Shown here one piece after another: positions 33,069-42,554 of a stretch of DNA of 64,000 nucleotides. The DNA is from Pantoea deleyi (GTDB lineage: Bacteria; Pseudomonadota; Gammaproteobacteria; Enterobacterales; Enterobacteriaceae). The notes under the pieces were generated by a model that saw only the letters and a list, made by a program, of their open reading frames with translations, made no database searches and was not told where the DNA came from. The position numbers and the translations under genes are program-made. Numbering within the stretch: position 1 is the first letter of the stretch; each line of letters opens with the position of its first letter. The DNA lies in contig NZ_CP071405.1 in NCBI RefSeq assembly GCF_022647325.1, positions 2,046,001 through 2,110,000 of the forward strand, read 5' to 3'.

Positions 33069-33626
33069 TCAATTTGTAACGTCAGGCCGTTGCGGATAGT
33101 GAATCAGGCTGTGAAAGCGCAGCGGCGTGCTGAGCGGGTTGCGATAGCTGTGTGGCACATCCGCCTCAAAGCGGAACGCCTCACCCGCGAGCAGACGCCG
33201 CCACACCTCCCCGACCGCCAGCAGGAGTTCCCCCTCGATAACCACCACCTGCTCCACGCACCCCGCTTCGTGGGGCGACGAGTGACTCTGCGCCCCCGCG
33301 GCCAGCTCCACCGCCAGCAGTTCAAACCGCAGCTGCGGATCGTAGGGCAGCAGAGGCCGGACAGCCATCCCGGCGTCAGGCTGACTGAATCCCGGCGCGG
33401 CCCCGGAGGCGATCACCCGGGAGTCGATGAAAAACGAAAAAGGAACGTTAAACCCGGTGGCAATCTTCCACAGCGTGGCGATGGTCGGGCTGGATTCGCC
33501 ACGCTCAATCTGCCCCAGCATCGCTTTACTGACGCCGGTCCGCTCCGCCGTCAGCGTCAGACTCCAGCCGTTGGCCTGACGCAACTGCCTGAGCGCCTCG
33601 CTCAGATGTTGCTGAAAATCCGCCAT
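33069..33626 (-). CDS. sutR: SutR (YdcN)-like XRE-cupin regulator
   Basis: A 185-residue protein with an N-terminal HTH (GWSLTLTAERTGVSKAMLGQIERGESSPTIATLWKIATGFNVPFS) and a C-terminal cupin (VEQVVVIEGELLLAVG..., ADVPHSYRNP). It matches E. coli SutR, including the YDPQLRFE and HSLIHYP segments. SutR in E. coli influences sulfur-use genes. It is divergent from a ydcO-like gene, as in E. coli, across a striking double palindrome that is probably its operator. Confidence 0.88.
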   Translation of the reverse strand: MADFQQHLSEALRQLRQANGWSLTLTAERTGVSKAMLGQIERGESSPTIATLWKIATGFNVPFSFFIDSRVIASGAAPGFSQPDAGMAVRPLLPYDPQLRFELLAVELAAGAQSHSSPHEAGCVEQVVVIEGELLLAVGEVWRRLLAGEAFRFEADVPHSYRNPLSTPLRFHSLIHYPQRPDVTN

Positions 33627-33682
33627 GGTTTCTCCTGATTGTTTGCATGCGTCGTTAAAAGCACAGGCTGACAGTGTAACAC

Positions 33683-33729
33683 TTGTGCGTTATAGCGCAC
33701 CATGCCATCATGTGCGCTATAACGCACAA
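33683..33729. promoter_or_regulatory. Double palindromic operator between sutR and ydcO
   Basis: TTGTGCGTTATAGCGCAC (33683-33700) and GTGCGCTATAACGCACAA (33712-33729) are perfect inverted copies 11 bp apart. Each arm is also nearly palindromic by itself (GTGCG-N6-CGCAC). This suggests two regulator dimers side by side controlling both divergent genes. Confidence 0.85.
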
Positions 33730-33748
33730 CCGGATTGAGAAGTGAGAG

Positions 33749-34921
33749 ATGACACGAGCGGAACAGGCCCCCTTTACCCTGCCGATGCTGGTTTCCGGCT
33801 TTGTTGCCGTGCTGGTGGGCTACAGCAGCAGCGGCGCGATTATCTATCAGATGTTTCAGGCGGCGGGCGCCACGCCCGCGCAGATCGGCGGCTGGCTGTC
33901 GGTGCTCGGTCTCGCGCAGGGGATCGTCTCGCTGGGCCTGTCGCTGCGCTACCGGATGCCGGTGCTCGCCGCCTGGTCCACGCCCGGCGCGGCGCTGCTG
34001 GCGACCAGTTTTCACGGCGTTACGCTGAATGAGGCGGTGGGGGTTTTTGTCTTCGCCAACCTGCTGATCGTGCTCTGCGGCGTGACCGGTCTCTTTGCCC
34101 GTCTGATGAACCACATCCCCGCCTCGCTGGCGGCGGCAATGCTGGCGGGTATCTTGCTGCGCTTCGGGCTGCAGACCTTTGCCGATTTGCAGAGCAACTT
34201 TGCCCTGTGCGGCAGCATGTGCCTGGCCTGGCTGCTGGCGCGCCGCTGGCTGGCCCGCTACGCCATTCTGGTGACGCTGCTGGCAGGCATCCTGGTCGCC
34301 CTGATGCAGCACGCCATCCATTTTCCGCCGCACGCGGTCAGGCTGGCGCTGCCGGAACCGATTATGCCGCACTTTAGCCTGCCCCTGCTGCTGGGTACCG
34401 GTCTGCCCTATTTTCTGGTAACAATGGCGTCGCAGAACGCCCCCGGCATTGCGACCCTGCAGGCGCATGGCTATCGTCCGCCCGTCTCTGCCCTGATGAC
34501 CCGCACCGGGCTGACGGCACTGCTGCTGTCACCGTTTGGAGGGTTTTCGGTCTGCGTCGCCGCAATCACCGCCGCCATCTGCATGAGCGAGGAGGTTGAT
34601 CCCGACCCGCAGAAACGCTGGCGGGCGGCGGCGCTGGCCGGGGTCTTTTATCTGCTGGCGGGCGCGTCCGGTGCGCTGATCGCCGTGCTGTTCAGCGCCC
34701 TGCCTGCGGTACTGATCGAGGCGCTCGCCGGTCTGGCCCTGCTGGCCACCCTGGGCGGCAGCCTGCAGCGGGCGCTGGAGCAGCCAGCCGAACGCGACAG
34801 CGCGCTGATCACCTTTCTCATCACCGCCTCGGGCGTTTCGCTGCTGGGTATCGGACCGGCTTTCTGGGGGCTGACGGGTGGCGTTCTCGCTCACCTGCTG
34901 CTGGTGCGCAAAACGGGCTGA
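33749..34921 (+). CDS. ydcO: BenE-family (YdcO-like) membrane transporter
   Basis: A 390-residue membrane protein with about twelve helices of the BenE benzoate:proton symporter family (TLPMLVSGFVAVLVGYSSSGAIIYQ at the start; VTMASQNAPGIATLQAHGY in the conserved core). In E. coli ydcO also lies beside ydcN/sutR. AAGTGAGAG precedes the ATG. The true substrate of YdcO is not known; benzoate is only the family name. Confidence 0.88.
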   Translation: MTRAEQAPFTLPMLVSGFVAVLVGYSSSGAIIYQMFQAAGATPAQIGGWLSVLGLAQGIVSLGLSLRYRMPVLAAWSTPGAALLATSFHGVTLNEAVGVFVFANLLIVLCGVTGLFARLMNHIPASLAAAMLAGILLRFGLQTFADLQSNFALCGSMCLAWLLARRWLARYAILVTLLAGILVALMQHAIHFPPHAVRLALPEPIMPHFSLPLLLGTGLPYFLVTMASQNAPGIATLQAHGYRPPVSALMTRTGLTALLLSPFGGFSVCVAAITAAICMSEEVDPDPQKRWRAAALAGVFYLLAGASGALIAVLFSALPAVLIEALAGLALLATLGGSLQRALEQPAERDSALITFLITASGVSLLGIGPAFWGLTGGVLAHLLLVRKTG

Positions 34922-35092
34922 GGAACGCATTGTGACTGAATTATCGGTTATTTTTACGCCAGCCAGCGAAAAAAACAGTGGATTTAGCCCCTTTTCTGCC
35001 GTTTGATTGGTCATTGCCCGGCGTAAAATCAATTTAATCGTCGATAACACGCGATTTTCTGCCTCAGACAACGACCGATAAGGGCCCAACAG

Positions 35093-36442
35093 GTGGCAAA
35101 AACTTTTCTGCGCAGCGGTAAATTAGATGCTGTTCTGGCACTAGGTGAAAATGGCCAGCCGGTCTACGCCTCAGCGCTGCAAATTCGTGAAACGCTGCGT
35201 CTGCGCCGTCAGGGCGCACTGGCAGATTGCCTGGCGATCCCGCAGGCCAATGAACGGGGCGATCGCCTCGACTGGTATGCCCCTTTCAGCGGCCGGGTGA
35301 AATCCTGGCTGGGCGCGAGCGATCATGAACGTCGCGCGGCCCTGCAGCAGCTTACCGCCTGCCAGCAGGATATGCAGGATCTCAGCACGCGCGCGCGCGC
35401 GGCGGAGAACCCCGCCATGCGGCTGTTCGGTGCGCTACTGAGCAAAACCCTGCAGTTTCCCGATCAGCAATATGTCTATCTGGTGGATGGCAAACCGGTC
35501 ATCACGTTCTGGGGCTTTGTCGATGCCCAGGCGCGCAGCCGCGACGATGCGCTGGCCTGCCTGCGCGACACCCTGGAGGAGAATCTTCCGGTCGCGCTGG
35601 TTGAGCCGCTGCCCGAGCTGCCTGCTGCGCCCGTGGTCGCCGAACCCGTCCTGATGGCGGAACCCGTACCTGAAGCGGTGGAAGAACCGCAGCCGGTGGT
35701 GATAACGCCTGAGCCGGTGCAACAGAAACCTGCCCCGGCGCGCCGCCGTTTCCGCATATGGTATCTGCTGCCGCCGGTGGCGATTGCGGCCGCCGTCGTG
35801 GTGGCGGTGCTGCTGCATCGTCCCGCATCCGAGGCGCCGGTTGAAAGCGCGAAAGTCAGTGCAAAACCTGCGACGACGCCGGCCGCCGCGCCAGCGCAGG
35901 TCGCAGCTACCCCCGCTATCGCCCCGCCGGCCGTGATGGCCGCCGCAGAGAAACTTCCTGAAACGCTGCCACAGAAACCGGCCAGCGTTGCCGCCACAGA
36001 AGCCGCACCGGCTGCCGCATCTGCTACCCTTGCCAGTGTGGTGACCCCTGCGGTTCCGGCCCGGCCGGATGACCTGATCGTGACGCCGGATGCGGTGCGC
36101 GAAGGTCAGGTGCAGGTCATCGATGGCCGCTGGCGCGTCACCATCGACCAGATGCCGACGCCGACCGGTAAACCGCCGGTGATGCGTTTCCAGTTTAAAA
36201 ATGGCAAAGGCAGCGTACAGGTGACCCAGGGCAATACCAGCTGCAAAGCGGATGTCAGCGCGGCCATGACCAGCGCCGGCAACCTGGTGATCGAGAGCCG
36301 CTACACGGCGAAGTGCCAGAACAGTTCGCGCTACCGCATGCCGCTGCTGGTCTGCCACGCGAGTATTGGTGCCGCGGTGTGTGAAGCGCAGTATGCGGAA
36401 GACCGGATCTTCCCGATGACGATTAAGCGTGAGAGTAAATAA
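35093..36442 (+). CDS. srfA: SrfA-like protein, first gene of srfABC
   Basis: A 449-residue protein. The N-terminal 170 residues are a soluble domain, followed by a Pro/Ala/Val-rich linker, one membrane helix near 222-243 (IWYLLPPVAIAAAVVVAVLL), a second Pro/Ala-rich linker and a C-terminal beta domain with four cysteines (SCKADVS, AKCQNSS, LVCHAS, AVCEAQ), likely exposed to the periplasm. Together with the next two genes it matches the SrfA-SrfB-SrfC set first named as SsrB-regulated factors in Salmonella. The start is a GTG with a weak ribosome-binding sequence. The biochemical role is unknown. Confidence 0.8.
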   Translation: MAKTFLRSGKLDAVLALGENGQPVYASALQIRETLRLRRQGALADCLAIPQANERGDRLDWYAPFSGRVKSWLGASDHERRAALQQLTACQQDMQDLSTRARAAENPAMRLFGALLSKTLQFPDQQYVYLVDGKPVITFWGFVDAQARSRDDALACLRDTLEENLPVALVEPLPELPAAPVVAEPVLMAEPVPEAVEEPQPVVITPEPVQQKPAPARRRFRIWYLLPPVAIAAAVVVAVLLHRPASEAPVESAKVSAKPATTPAAAPAQVAATPAIAPPAVMAAAEKLPETLPQKPASVAATEAAPAAASATLASVVTPAVPARPDDLIVTPDAVREGQVQVIDGRWRVTIDQMPTPTGKPPVMRFQFKNGKGSVQVTQGNTSCKADVSAAMTSAGNLVIESRYTAKCQNSSRYRMPLLVCHASIGAAVCEAQYAEDRIFPMTIKRESK

Positions 36443-36444
36443 CG

Positions 36445-39408
36445 ATGCTGGCTCCCCTGATCGATGACAAACAAAAAATTACGCTGATTGAAAACAGCGG
36501 CGTGCAGTTTCTGGATTTCGGCCTGCAGCTCTCTGCCACCCCGGCGCGCCGCCAGTTCGTGCGTCAGACCGCCAACGGTCCGCTGCTGCGCCTTAACGTG
36601 GACGGCAACAGCGGTAAGTTCCTGCTCTATCCGGAAGATGGCGGTGCCGCAGAAGTGGTGCGCCCGGAGTCCGATATCGCCCTGGCCGACTCCCTCACGC
36701 TCCTCTCCGCCTGCTGGCTGCCGCTGCCTATGCTGCGCTGCGCCAGCGGCCGCCGTTTCATCGGCGGCCCTGAAAACTGGGCGCGGATGCGTCTGGTCGC
36801 TCTGCCGGCCCCGGATGCGGCGGGCAATACCCATCGCGTCAGCCTGGCGTTCGACACCCGCTGTGTCGCGGAGCAGGATGGCGGCGAACAGCTCGGTCTG
36901 ACCCCTGCCGACGCGCAGAACGGCGTGACCTTTGCGCTCGCCTGGCACAACTATGAACTGGGTGAGTTTCTCGATCTCACCTGGGTCGACGGCTGGCTGC
37001 GGGAGACCTTTACCGATCGCGTCGCCGATCGCCGTGAACAGGCGATCAATCAGGCGCTTCGTGAATTTGAATATCAGGCGCACTATCTCAATCTGCTGGA
37101 GCTGCTGGGCGAACAGCTCGACCTCAGCGAGATCCACATCCAGGCCGCCACGCTGCAGACCCCGGCCGTTAACGTCGATATCATTCTCGATGTCGGCAAC
37201 TCCCATACCTGCGGCATCCTGGTGGAAGATCACCCGGAAGAGAGCAACGGGCTGAAGCAGACCTATGAACTGCAGCTGCGCGATCTCTCCCAGCCGCATC
37301 AGGTTTACAACGAGCTGTTCGACAGCCGCCTGGAGTTTGCCGAAGCCCGCTTTGGCAAGGCGAACTTCTCGCTGGAGAGTGGCCGCGAACAGGCCTTTAT
37401 GTGGCCATCGCTGACCCGCGTCGGGCGCGAAGCGAGCCGTCTGGCGCTGCAGCGCGTAGGACTGGAAGGCAGCACCGGCCTCTCCAGCCCGCGCCGCTAT
37501 CTCTGGGATGAGGCACGCTATCAGCCAGGCTGGCGCTTCAATACGCCAGGTGAGCAGAGCGAGCCGCTGGCCTATGCCGCGCCCTTTACCACCCTGCTGA
37601 ACGACGAAGGCCAGCCGCTTTCGACGCTGCCGCCGGACGACCGCCTGCCGGTCTTTTCACCCCACTACAGCCGCAGTTCGCTGATGACCTTTATGCTGTG
37701 CGAACTGCTGGCACAGGCGCTGATGCAGATGAACAGTGCCGCTCAGCGTCAGCGGATGCCGCAGAGCCACGCGCCCCGTCAGCTGCGCCATGTCATCCTC
37801 ACGCTGCCTTCGGCGATGCCGAAACCGGAGCGTGAAATTTTCCGTCGCAGGATGCAGGAAGCGCTGGCGCTGGTCTGGAAAGCCGAAGGCTGGCTGAACG
37901 ACGAGGATGAGCTGGCCCCTGCATGGCCGCGTCAGAGCCCGAAACCGCTGCCGGATGTACAGATGGAGTGGGATGAGGCGACCTGCGGCCAGATGGTCTG
38001 GCTGTTTAACGAAACCCAGGTCAATTTTGCCGGTCGCGCCGAAGACTTTTTCAGCAGCATGGCTCGCCCGGATCGTCCGCGTGAGGCCGATGAGCTGCCC
38101 GGCAAGAGCCTGCGCATCGCCTCGATCGATATCGGCGGCGGTACCACCGATCTGGCGATTACCCAGTATCGTCTGGATGATGGTCAGGGCAACAACGTTA
38201 AAATCACGCCACGCCTGCTGTTCCGTGAAGGCTTTAAGGTGGCGGGCGACGATATCCTGCTGGATGTCATTCAGCTGTGGATCCTCCCGGCGCTGCAGCA
38301 GCATCTGCAGAAAGCGGGTCTGACCCTGACCGATCCGCTGATGAACAAGCTCTTTGGTCACGACAGCCGCATGGACGGTCAGGCCACGCTGCGTCAGCAG
38401 GTCACGTTACAGCTCTTTATTCCGCTGGCGCAGGCCGTGCTGGAGCGTTACGAGAACTGGGATCCGCTGGAAAGCCACGCCGAGATCAACGCGCTGTTTG
38501 GCGAGCTGGTTGAACAGGTGCCGGGCGACGCGGTGCTGGCGTTTGTAAACGGCGAGATCCAGCGCGAGCTGGGCGGTCACAGCCGCTTCGACCTGCTGCA
38601 GGTACCACTGGTGGTCAGCCTGTCGCAGCTGCATGGCGAATTTATGCAGCACCGCATGGCGATCATTCCGGCGCTGCGCTCAATGTGTGAAGTGGTGTCA
38701 CTCTATCAGTGTGACGTGCTGCTGCTGACCGGCCGGCCGTCGCGCTTCCCCGGCATTCAGGCGCTGGTGCGTCATCTGCAGCCGCTGCCGGGCAGCCGTA
38801 TTCTGTCGCTGGAGGGTTATCACACCAGCGACTGGTATCCGTTTAACAAACATGGCCGCATCGATAACCCGAAATCGACCGCGGCGGTAGGTGCGATGCT
38901 CTGCCTGCTGGCGCTGGATCTGCGTCTCAGCAGCTTCTGGTTCCGCGCGGGCGACTTTGAGCCCTATTCGACGATCCGCTACCTGGGCATGCTCGACGAA
39001 AATCAGGCGCTGACCGACGAGAATCTCTGCTACAGCGAAATTGACCTCGACGATCCTGGCTATGCGCTGGATAAAAAAAGCAGTTTCCGTATCCGCGGCA
39101 ACGTCTGCCTGGGCTTCCGCCAGCTCGATAACGACCGCTGGCCCGCCTCGCCGCTCTACAGCCTGACGCTGAACGACGCCACCCTGGCGCGTAAAGTGGC
39201 CGGGGAGAGCGTGCTGCGCATCCGCCTGGCGGTGAAAGCCGGCCCTGGCGCGACCGGCCCGGAAAACCTGGTGCTGAGCGATGCGCGTCTGGATGATGGC
39301 ACCCGCGTGCCGCTGGAGCAGTTAAGTCTGAAGCTGAATACCCTGTCGGCCACCGGCAATGCAAATGCGCAATACTGGATTGACAGCGGGAGCGTATGTA
39401 AACGATGA
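36445..39408 (+). CDS. srfB: SrfB, large ASKHA-like ATPase-fold protein
   Basis: A 987-residue protein of the SrfB family. Two actin/Hsp70-like phosphate motifs are visible: VDIILDVGNSHTCGILV near residue 247 and IASIDIGGGTTDLAITQY near 556; VLLLTGRPSRFPGIQALVRHL near 752 could be the adenosine motif. This suggests a nucleotide-driven, chaperone- or actin-like protein. It starts 2 bp after srfA and overlaps srfC by 4 bp, so the three are one translationally coupled operon. SrfABC has been linked to virulence and toxicity in Salmonella and Xenorhabdus; the mechanism is unresolved. Confidence 0.9.
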   Translation: MLAPLIDDKQKITLIENSGVQFLDFGLQLSATPARRQFVRQTANGPLLRLNVDGNSGKFLLYPEDGGAAEVVRPESDIALADSLTLLSACWLPLPMLRCASGRRFIGGPENWARMRLVALPAPDAAGNTHRVSLAFDTRCVAEQDGGEQLGLTPADAQNGVTFALAWHNYELGEFLDLTWVDGWLRETFTDRVADRREQAINQALREFEYQAHYLNLLELLGEQLDLSEIHIQAATLQTPAVNVDIILDVGNSHTCGILVEDHPEESNGLKQTYELQLRDLSQPHQVYNELFDSRLEFAEARFGKANFSLESGREQAFMWPSLTRVGREASRLALQRVGLEGSTGLSSPRRYLWDEARYQPGWRFNTPGEQSEPLAYAAPFTTLLNDEGQPLSTLPPDDRLPVFSPHYSRSSLMTFMLCELLAQALMQMNSAAQRQRMPQSHAPRQLRHVILTLPSAMPKPEREIFRRRMQEALALVWKAEGWLNDEDELAPAWPRQSPKPLPDVQMEWDEATCGQMVWLFNETQVNFAGRAEDFFSSMARPDRPREADELPGKSLRIASIDIGGGTTDLAITQYRLDDGQGNNVKITPRLLFREGFKVAGDDILLDVIQLWILPALQQHLQKAGLTLTDPLMNKLFGHDSRMDGQATLRQQVTLQLFIPLAQAVLERYENWDPLESHAEINALFGELVEQVPGDAVLAFVNGEIQRELGGHSRFDLLQVPLVVSLSQLHGEFMQHRMAIIPALRSMCEVVSLYQCDVLLLTGRPSRFPGIQALVRHLQPLPGSRILSLEGYHTSDWYPFNKHGRIDNPKSTAAVGAMLCLLALDLRLSSFWFRAGDFEPYSTIRYLGMLDENQALTDENLCYSEIDLDDPGYALDKKSSFRIRGNVCLGFRQLDNDRWPASPLYSLTLNDATLARKVAGESVLRIRLAVKAGPGATGPENLVLSDARLDDGTRVPLEQLSLKLNTLSATGNANAQYWIDSGSVCKR

Positions 39409-41771
39409 AAGCCCTGAAACCCCGCCAGCCGCAGACGCTGGCAAAACGCCTTAACCTGCTGCAGGATGCCCTGAATCAGAGCCTGACCTGGATTGAAGAG
39501 AGCCGTGAGCAGTCGCCGCGTCTGGCGCTGGAAGCGGAAACCCTGACGCTGCAACTGCGTCAGGCGCGCGTGCAGACCCAGGCTCTGGCGCAGCAGGTGG
39601 CGCGTCCGGTGACGCTGGCGCTGTTTGGTCAGTCGCAGGCCGGAAAGGCCTGGCTGCTGAATGAGATGGTGGCTGACGCTCAGGGTCAGCTGATGACCCG
39701 CATGGGCGACAAGCTGCTGAGCTGGTTCCAGCATATTAATCCCGGCAACCTGGATTTCGCGACCGCGACCCGTTTCAGCCATCAGCGCGAACCGCTCTCC
39801 GGCGAGTGGCCGGTTGAGCTGGCGCTGCTGAGCGAGGCAGAGATCGTGCGGCTGATGGTCGCCTGTGCCGGTGAGAGCGCACCCGACACCGCGCAGATCG
39901 ACAGCGCGCTGCAGCGCCTGCAGCGTCATCGTCTGGCAACGCCGCTGGCGGGCCTGGAGGGCGATGCGCTGGTCACGCTCTGGTCCTGGTGCCGTCGCCG
40001 TCCGCACTATGATGCCCGCCTTGACCGTCACTTCTGGCCGCAGGCGGTTGAACTGGCCCCCTGGCTGAGCGTGGACGATCGCGTGCAGCTCTTTTCGCTG
40101 CTCTGGCCGTCGCAACCGGCCCTGAATGAGATGCTGCGCAGCCTGCTGCATCTGCGTCATCAGCTGCGTAACAGCAGCCGCCTGCTCGCGCCTCTCAGCC
40201 TGCTCACCGATGCGTCACTGCTGCCAGCTGAGCAGCTGATCGTGCCGGCCAGTGAGCAGGATCAGCAGCAGATGGTGGACGTCTGCCCGCTGAACGGCAA
40301 CCGCATTGGCAAGGCGCAGAGTGTGCCGCTGGGCCTGCTCGCCCTGCTGACGCTGGAAGTGCTGGCGCCGCTCTGCTCCACACCGCGCACTGCGCTGTAC
40401 GACGATGCCGACATGCTCGATCTGCCCGCGCCCGGCGAGCCTGCGGACGCGACCGTGCAGGACGATCGTCAGCGCCTGCGTCAGCAGGATCCGCTGCGGG
40501 CGCAGCTGCTGGAGCAGAAGCGCGCGCTGCTGCCCGGCTTTTACGCCACCCGTCAGGCGATCGATCTGCTGCTGGTCTGCACCGCCGCCAGCCAGCGTCA
40601 GGATGCCAGCCTGGTGAGCGAATCGCTGCGTGAATGGCAGCGTCAGCAGCCCGCGCAGGAGTCCGCTGAGAAACCGCGCCTGATCTGGGCCATCACCCCG
40701 TTTGACGCCCGTCATCAGCAGGTTAACGTGGATGAAGCCGTGCAGCGCCAGATGGGACAGCCCGGTCAGCACTGGGGATCGATGCTGGCTCTGGATCGCG
40801 CGGGCGTTGATCGCATGGCGAGCTGGTTACAGGATGAGATGCAGCCGGAGGCCCGCCGCGACATGCTGCTGGCGCAGCTGGCCCAGATTCAGCATACCGT
40901 GGTCGAGCGCCGCTTACTGCCGTGGACCGAAGCGGAGGCCACACCGGAACAGGCGGCCCGCAAACAGAACATCGCCGACACGCTGCTGAAATGTTTACAG
41001 CACCGCACCGGCCTGCACGGTGAGCTGCTGGAACGCCTGCAGCCGCCCCGCGAGGCACTGCGCCAGCTGTGGCTGAATCAGTCCGCCCTGCCTGGCAGCA
41101 AACCGGCCAATCTGCAGGCGCCGGAGAATCAGTTCGGGATTGGATTTGAATTTGACCTGTTCAGCGAAAGCCCGGCCGAAGCGCCGGTTCAGCCGCGTCA
41201 GAGTCTGCCGGGCGCGCAGCAGTTCCCGCGTCAGGTGATGCTGCTGTGGCTGGATCATCTGCGTCAGCTGCCGGAGAACCGCAGCCTGCTGGCGTTGCTG
41301 AACGTGGATAAGGCGACGATGGAGTGGCTGGTCGAGGAGCTGATCACGGCCGGATTCCGCACCGATATCGCACAAAAACTGCAGCAGGCGCTGCATGAGC
41401 CCGACACGCAGAGCGTGAGTCATGAATCCCGTGCCGACCGTCAGGTCACGCGGGCGATGACGGTGCTGGGTGATTTCGTGGCCTGGCTCGGCTTTTTACA
41501 GCGGCCGGAAAGCGAACGGCCTGCCAGCCGGGTGAATCGTGGTCAGGTGATCTTCTCACGTCCGCCTGCGCCCAGCGTCAGCTTCGGCGCCGGTCAGCGT
41601 CTGACACGCCTCTCTGCCGCCCCGGCCAATCACACCGCCTACTACATCTACGACTGGCTGGTCGGGCTGAATCAGGTGATCATCGAGAACAACGGCTTCA
41701 CCGGCGGCGGCGACCTGCCGCGCACGGCGCGTGACGCGCTGATTGCTCTGCTTAAGCCGCTGCGCGCCTAG
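39405..41771 (+). CDS. srfC: SrfC, large helical protein with degenerate P-loop
   Basis: A 788-residue protein, mostly helical, of the SrfC family. At about residue 70 is LALFGQSQAGKAWLLNEM, which reads like a GTPase Walker A but has Ala where Ser/Thr normally binds magnesium. The C-terminal ~200 residues hold a second conserved block (YYIYDWLVGLNQVIIENN). It overlaps srfB by 4 bp and converges on barstar by 4 bp. A dynamin-like or effector role has been considered for such proteins; I cannot decide between them from sequence. Confidence 0.88.
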   Translation: MKALKPRQPQTLAKRLNLLQDALNQSLTWIEESREQSPRLALEAETLTLQLRQARVQTQALAQQVARPVTLALFGQSQAGKAWLLNEMVADAQGQLMTRMGDKLLSWFQHINPGNLDFATATRFSHQREPLSGEWPVELALLSEAEIVRLMVACAGESAPDTAQIDSALQRLQRHRLATPLAGLEGDALVTLWSWCRRRPHYDARLDRHFWPQAVELAPWLSVDDRVQLFSLLWPSQPALNEMLRSLLHLRHQLRNSSRLLAPLSLLTDASLLPAEQLIVPASEQDQQQMVDVCPLNGNRIGKAQSVPLGLLALLTLEVLAPLCSTPRTALYDDADMLDLPAPGEPADATVQDDRQRLRQQDPLRAQLLEQKRALLPGFYATRQAIDLLLVCTAASQRQDASLVSESLREWQRQQPAQESAEKPRLIWAITPFDARHQQVNVDEAVQRQMGQPGQHWGSMLALDRAGVDRMASWLQDEMQPEARRDMLLAQLAQIQHTVVERRLLPWTEAEATPEQAARKQNIADTLLKCLQHRTGLHGELLERLQPPREALRQLWLNQSALPGSKPANLQAPENQFGIGFEFDLFSESPAEAPVQPRQSLPGAQQFPRQVMLLWLDHLRQLPENRSLLALLNVDKATMEWLVEELITAGFRTDIAQKLQQALHEPDTQSVSHESRADRQVTRAMTVLGDFVAWLGFLQRPESERPASRVNRGQVIFSRPPAPSVSFGAGQRLTRLSAAPANHTAYYIYDWLVGLNQVIIENNGFTGGGDLPRTARDALIALLKPLRA

Positions 41772-42031
41772 TCGATAATCAGGCGCAGCTCGCCCGCCAG
41801 CGACTGCGCCGCCTCCTCCAGCAGCGCCAGCACCGGCGCTAAATCGGGCTGCTGCGCGTCAGCGTGCTGAAGCCGCAGCGTGGCAGGCAGCGCCATTCCG
41901 CCGGTCAGCCAGTCCCACAGCGCATCCAGATTATGACCAAAGGTCTCCGGGCAGCCGCTCTGCTCCGCAAACTGCTGATAAAAGGCGGCGCGTGTGGTGA
42001 GCTGACGCAGGTCGAAGGTCAGGCTGAGCAT
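41768..42031 (-). CDS. Barstar-family ribonuclease inhibitor
   Basis: An 87-residue barstar homologue. FGHNLDALWDWLTG at 31-44 corresponds to the barnase-binding helix of barstar, with Asp36, Trp39 and Asp40 at the places of barstar Asp35, Trp38 and Asp39. It begins 2 bp after the barnase-like gene and should neutralise it in the cytoplasm. Confidence 0.9.
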   Translation of the reverse strand: MLSLTFDLRQLTTRAAFYQQFAEQSGCPETFGHNLDALWDWLTGGMALPATLRLQHADAQQPDLAPVLALLEEAAQSLAGELRLIID

Positions 42032-42033
42032 AA

Positions 42034-42468
42034 TCAGGGTACCTGTCTGAAGCTGCGGTAGTGGTCCGTTGAGAGAAACACCAGGCCGTCTGAGGAGTAG
42101 ACCAGCCGATCCGCATCGCGATGACCACAGCGATAGTTCACATCCGCCTCATACCACTGACGTCCGGCCCGCGTGGGCAGCCGTTTTTCACGGTTAGCAA
42201 AACGATCGCCGCCGATGGCTTTGCCGGGCAACACGTCACACAGGTTGCCTTTCTCCGGGTTCCAGCCACGCTTACGCGCGTCGTTTTTCGTCAGGTAGTA
42301 GTCCGGTAAATGCTGATGCTGCAATACCCAGCGCGCCACAGTGCGGGCATCGGTCAGGGTAGCGATATCGGGCTGAGCGGGTGCTGAAACACGATTCAGC
42401 CAGGGTTTGAGGCCGTAAAAGCAGACGGCGAGGACAAGGAAAAGTCCAATCCAGAGTTTTTTTGACAT
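42034..42468 (-). CDS. Barnase-like ribonuclease with N-terminal membrane anchor or signal
   Basis: A 144-residue guanyl-type ribonuclease. Lys61, Glu107, Arg121 and His136 have the same spacing (46, 14, 15) as barnase Lys27, Glu73, Arg87 and His102, so the active site is complete. A hydrophobic segment at residues 5-20 (LWIGLFLVLAVCFYGL) would export or anchor it. Two cysteines (77 and 114) may form a disulfide, absent from Bacillus barnase. The barstar gene follows directly. Whether it acts as secreted nuclease, defence or competition toxin is open. Confidence 0.9.
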   Translation of the reverse strand: MSKKLWIGLFLVLAVCFYGLKPWLNRVSAPAQPDIATLTDARTVARWVLQHQHLPDYYLTKNDARKRGWNPEKGNLCDVLPGKAIGGDRFANREKRLPTRAGRQWYEADVNYRCGHRDADRLVYSSDGLVFLSTDHYRSFRQVP

Positions 42469-42554
42469 AATGGCATCCGTGACGACAGGATGCAGATGAT
42501 ACCAGTTTTACACGCAGAGAAAAGCGCGGGCCAGACAAGCTGGCCCTGGCGAGG

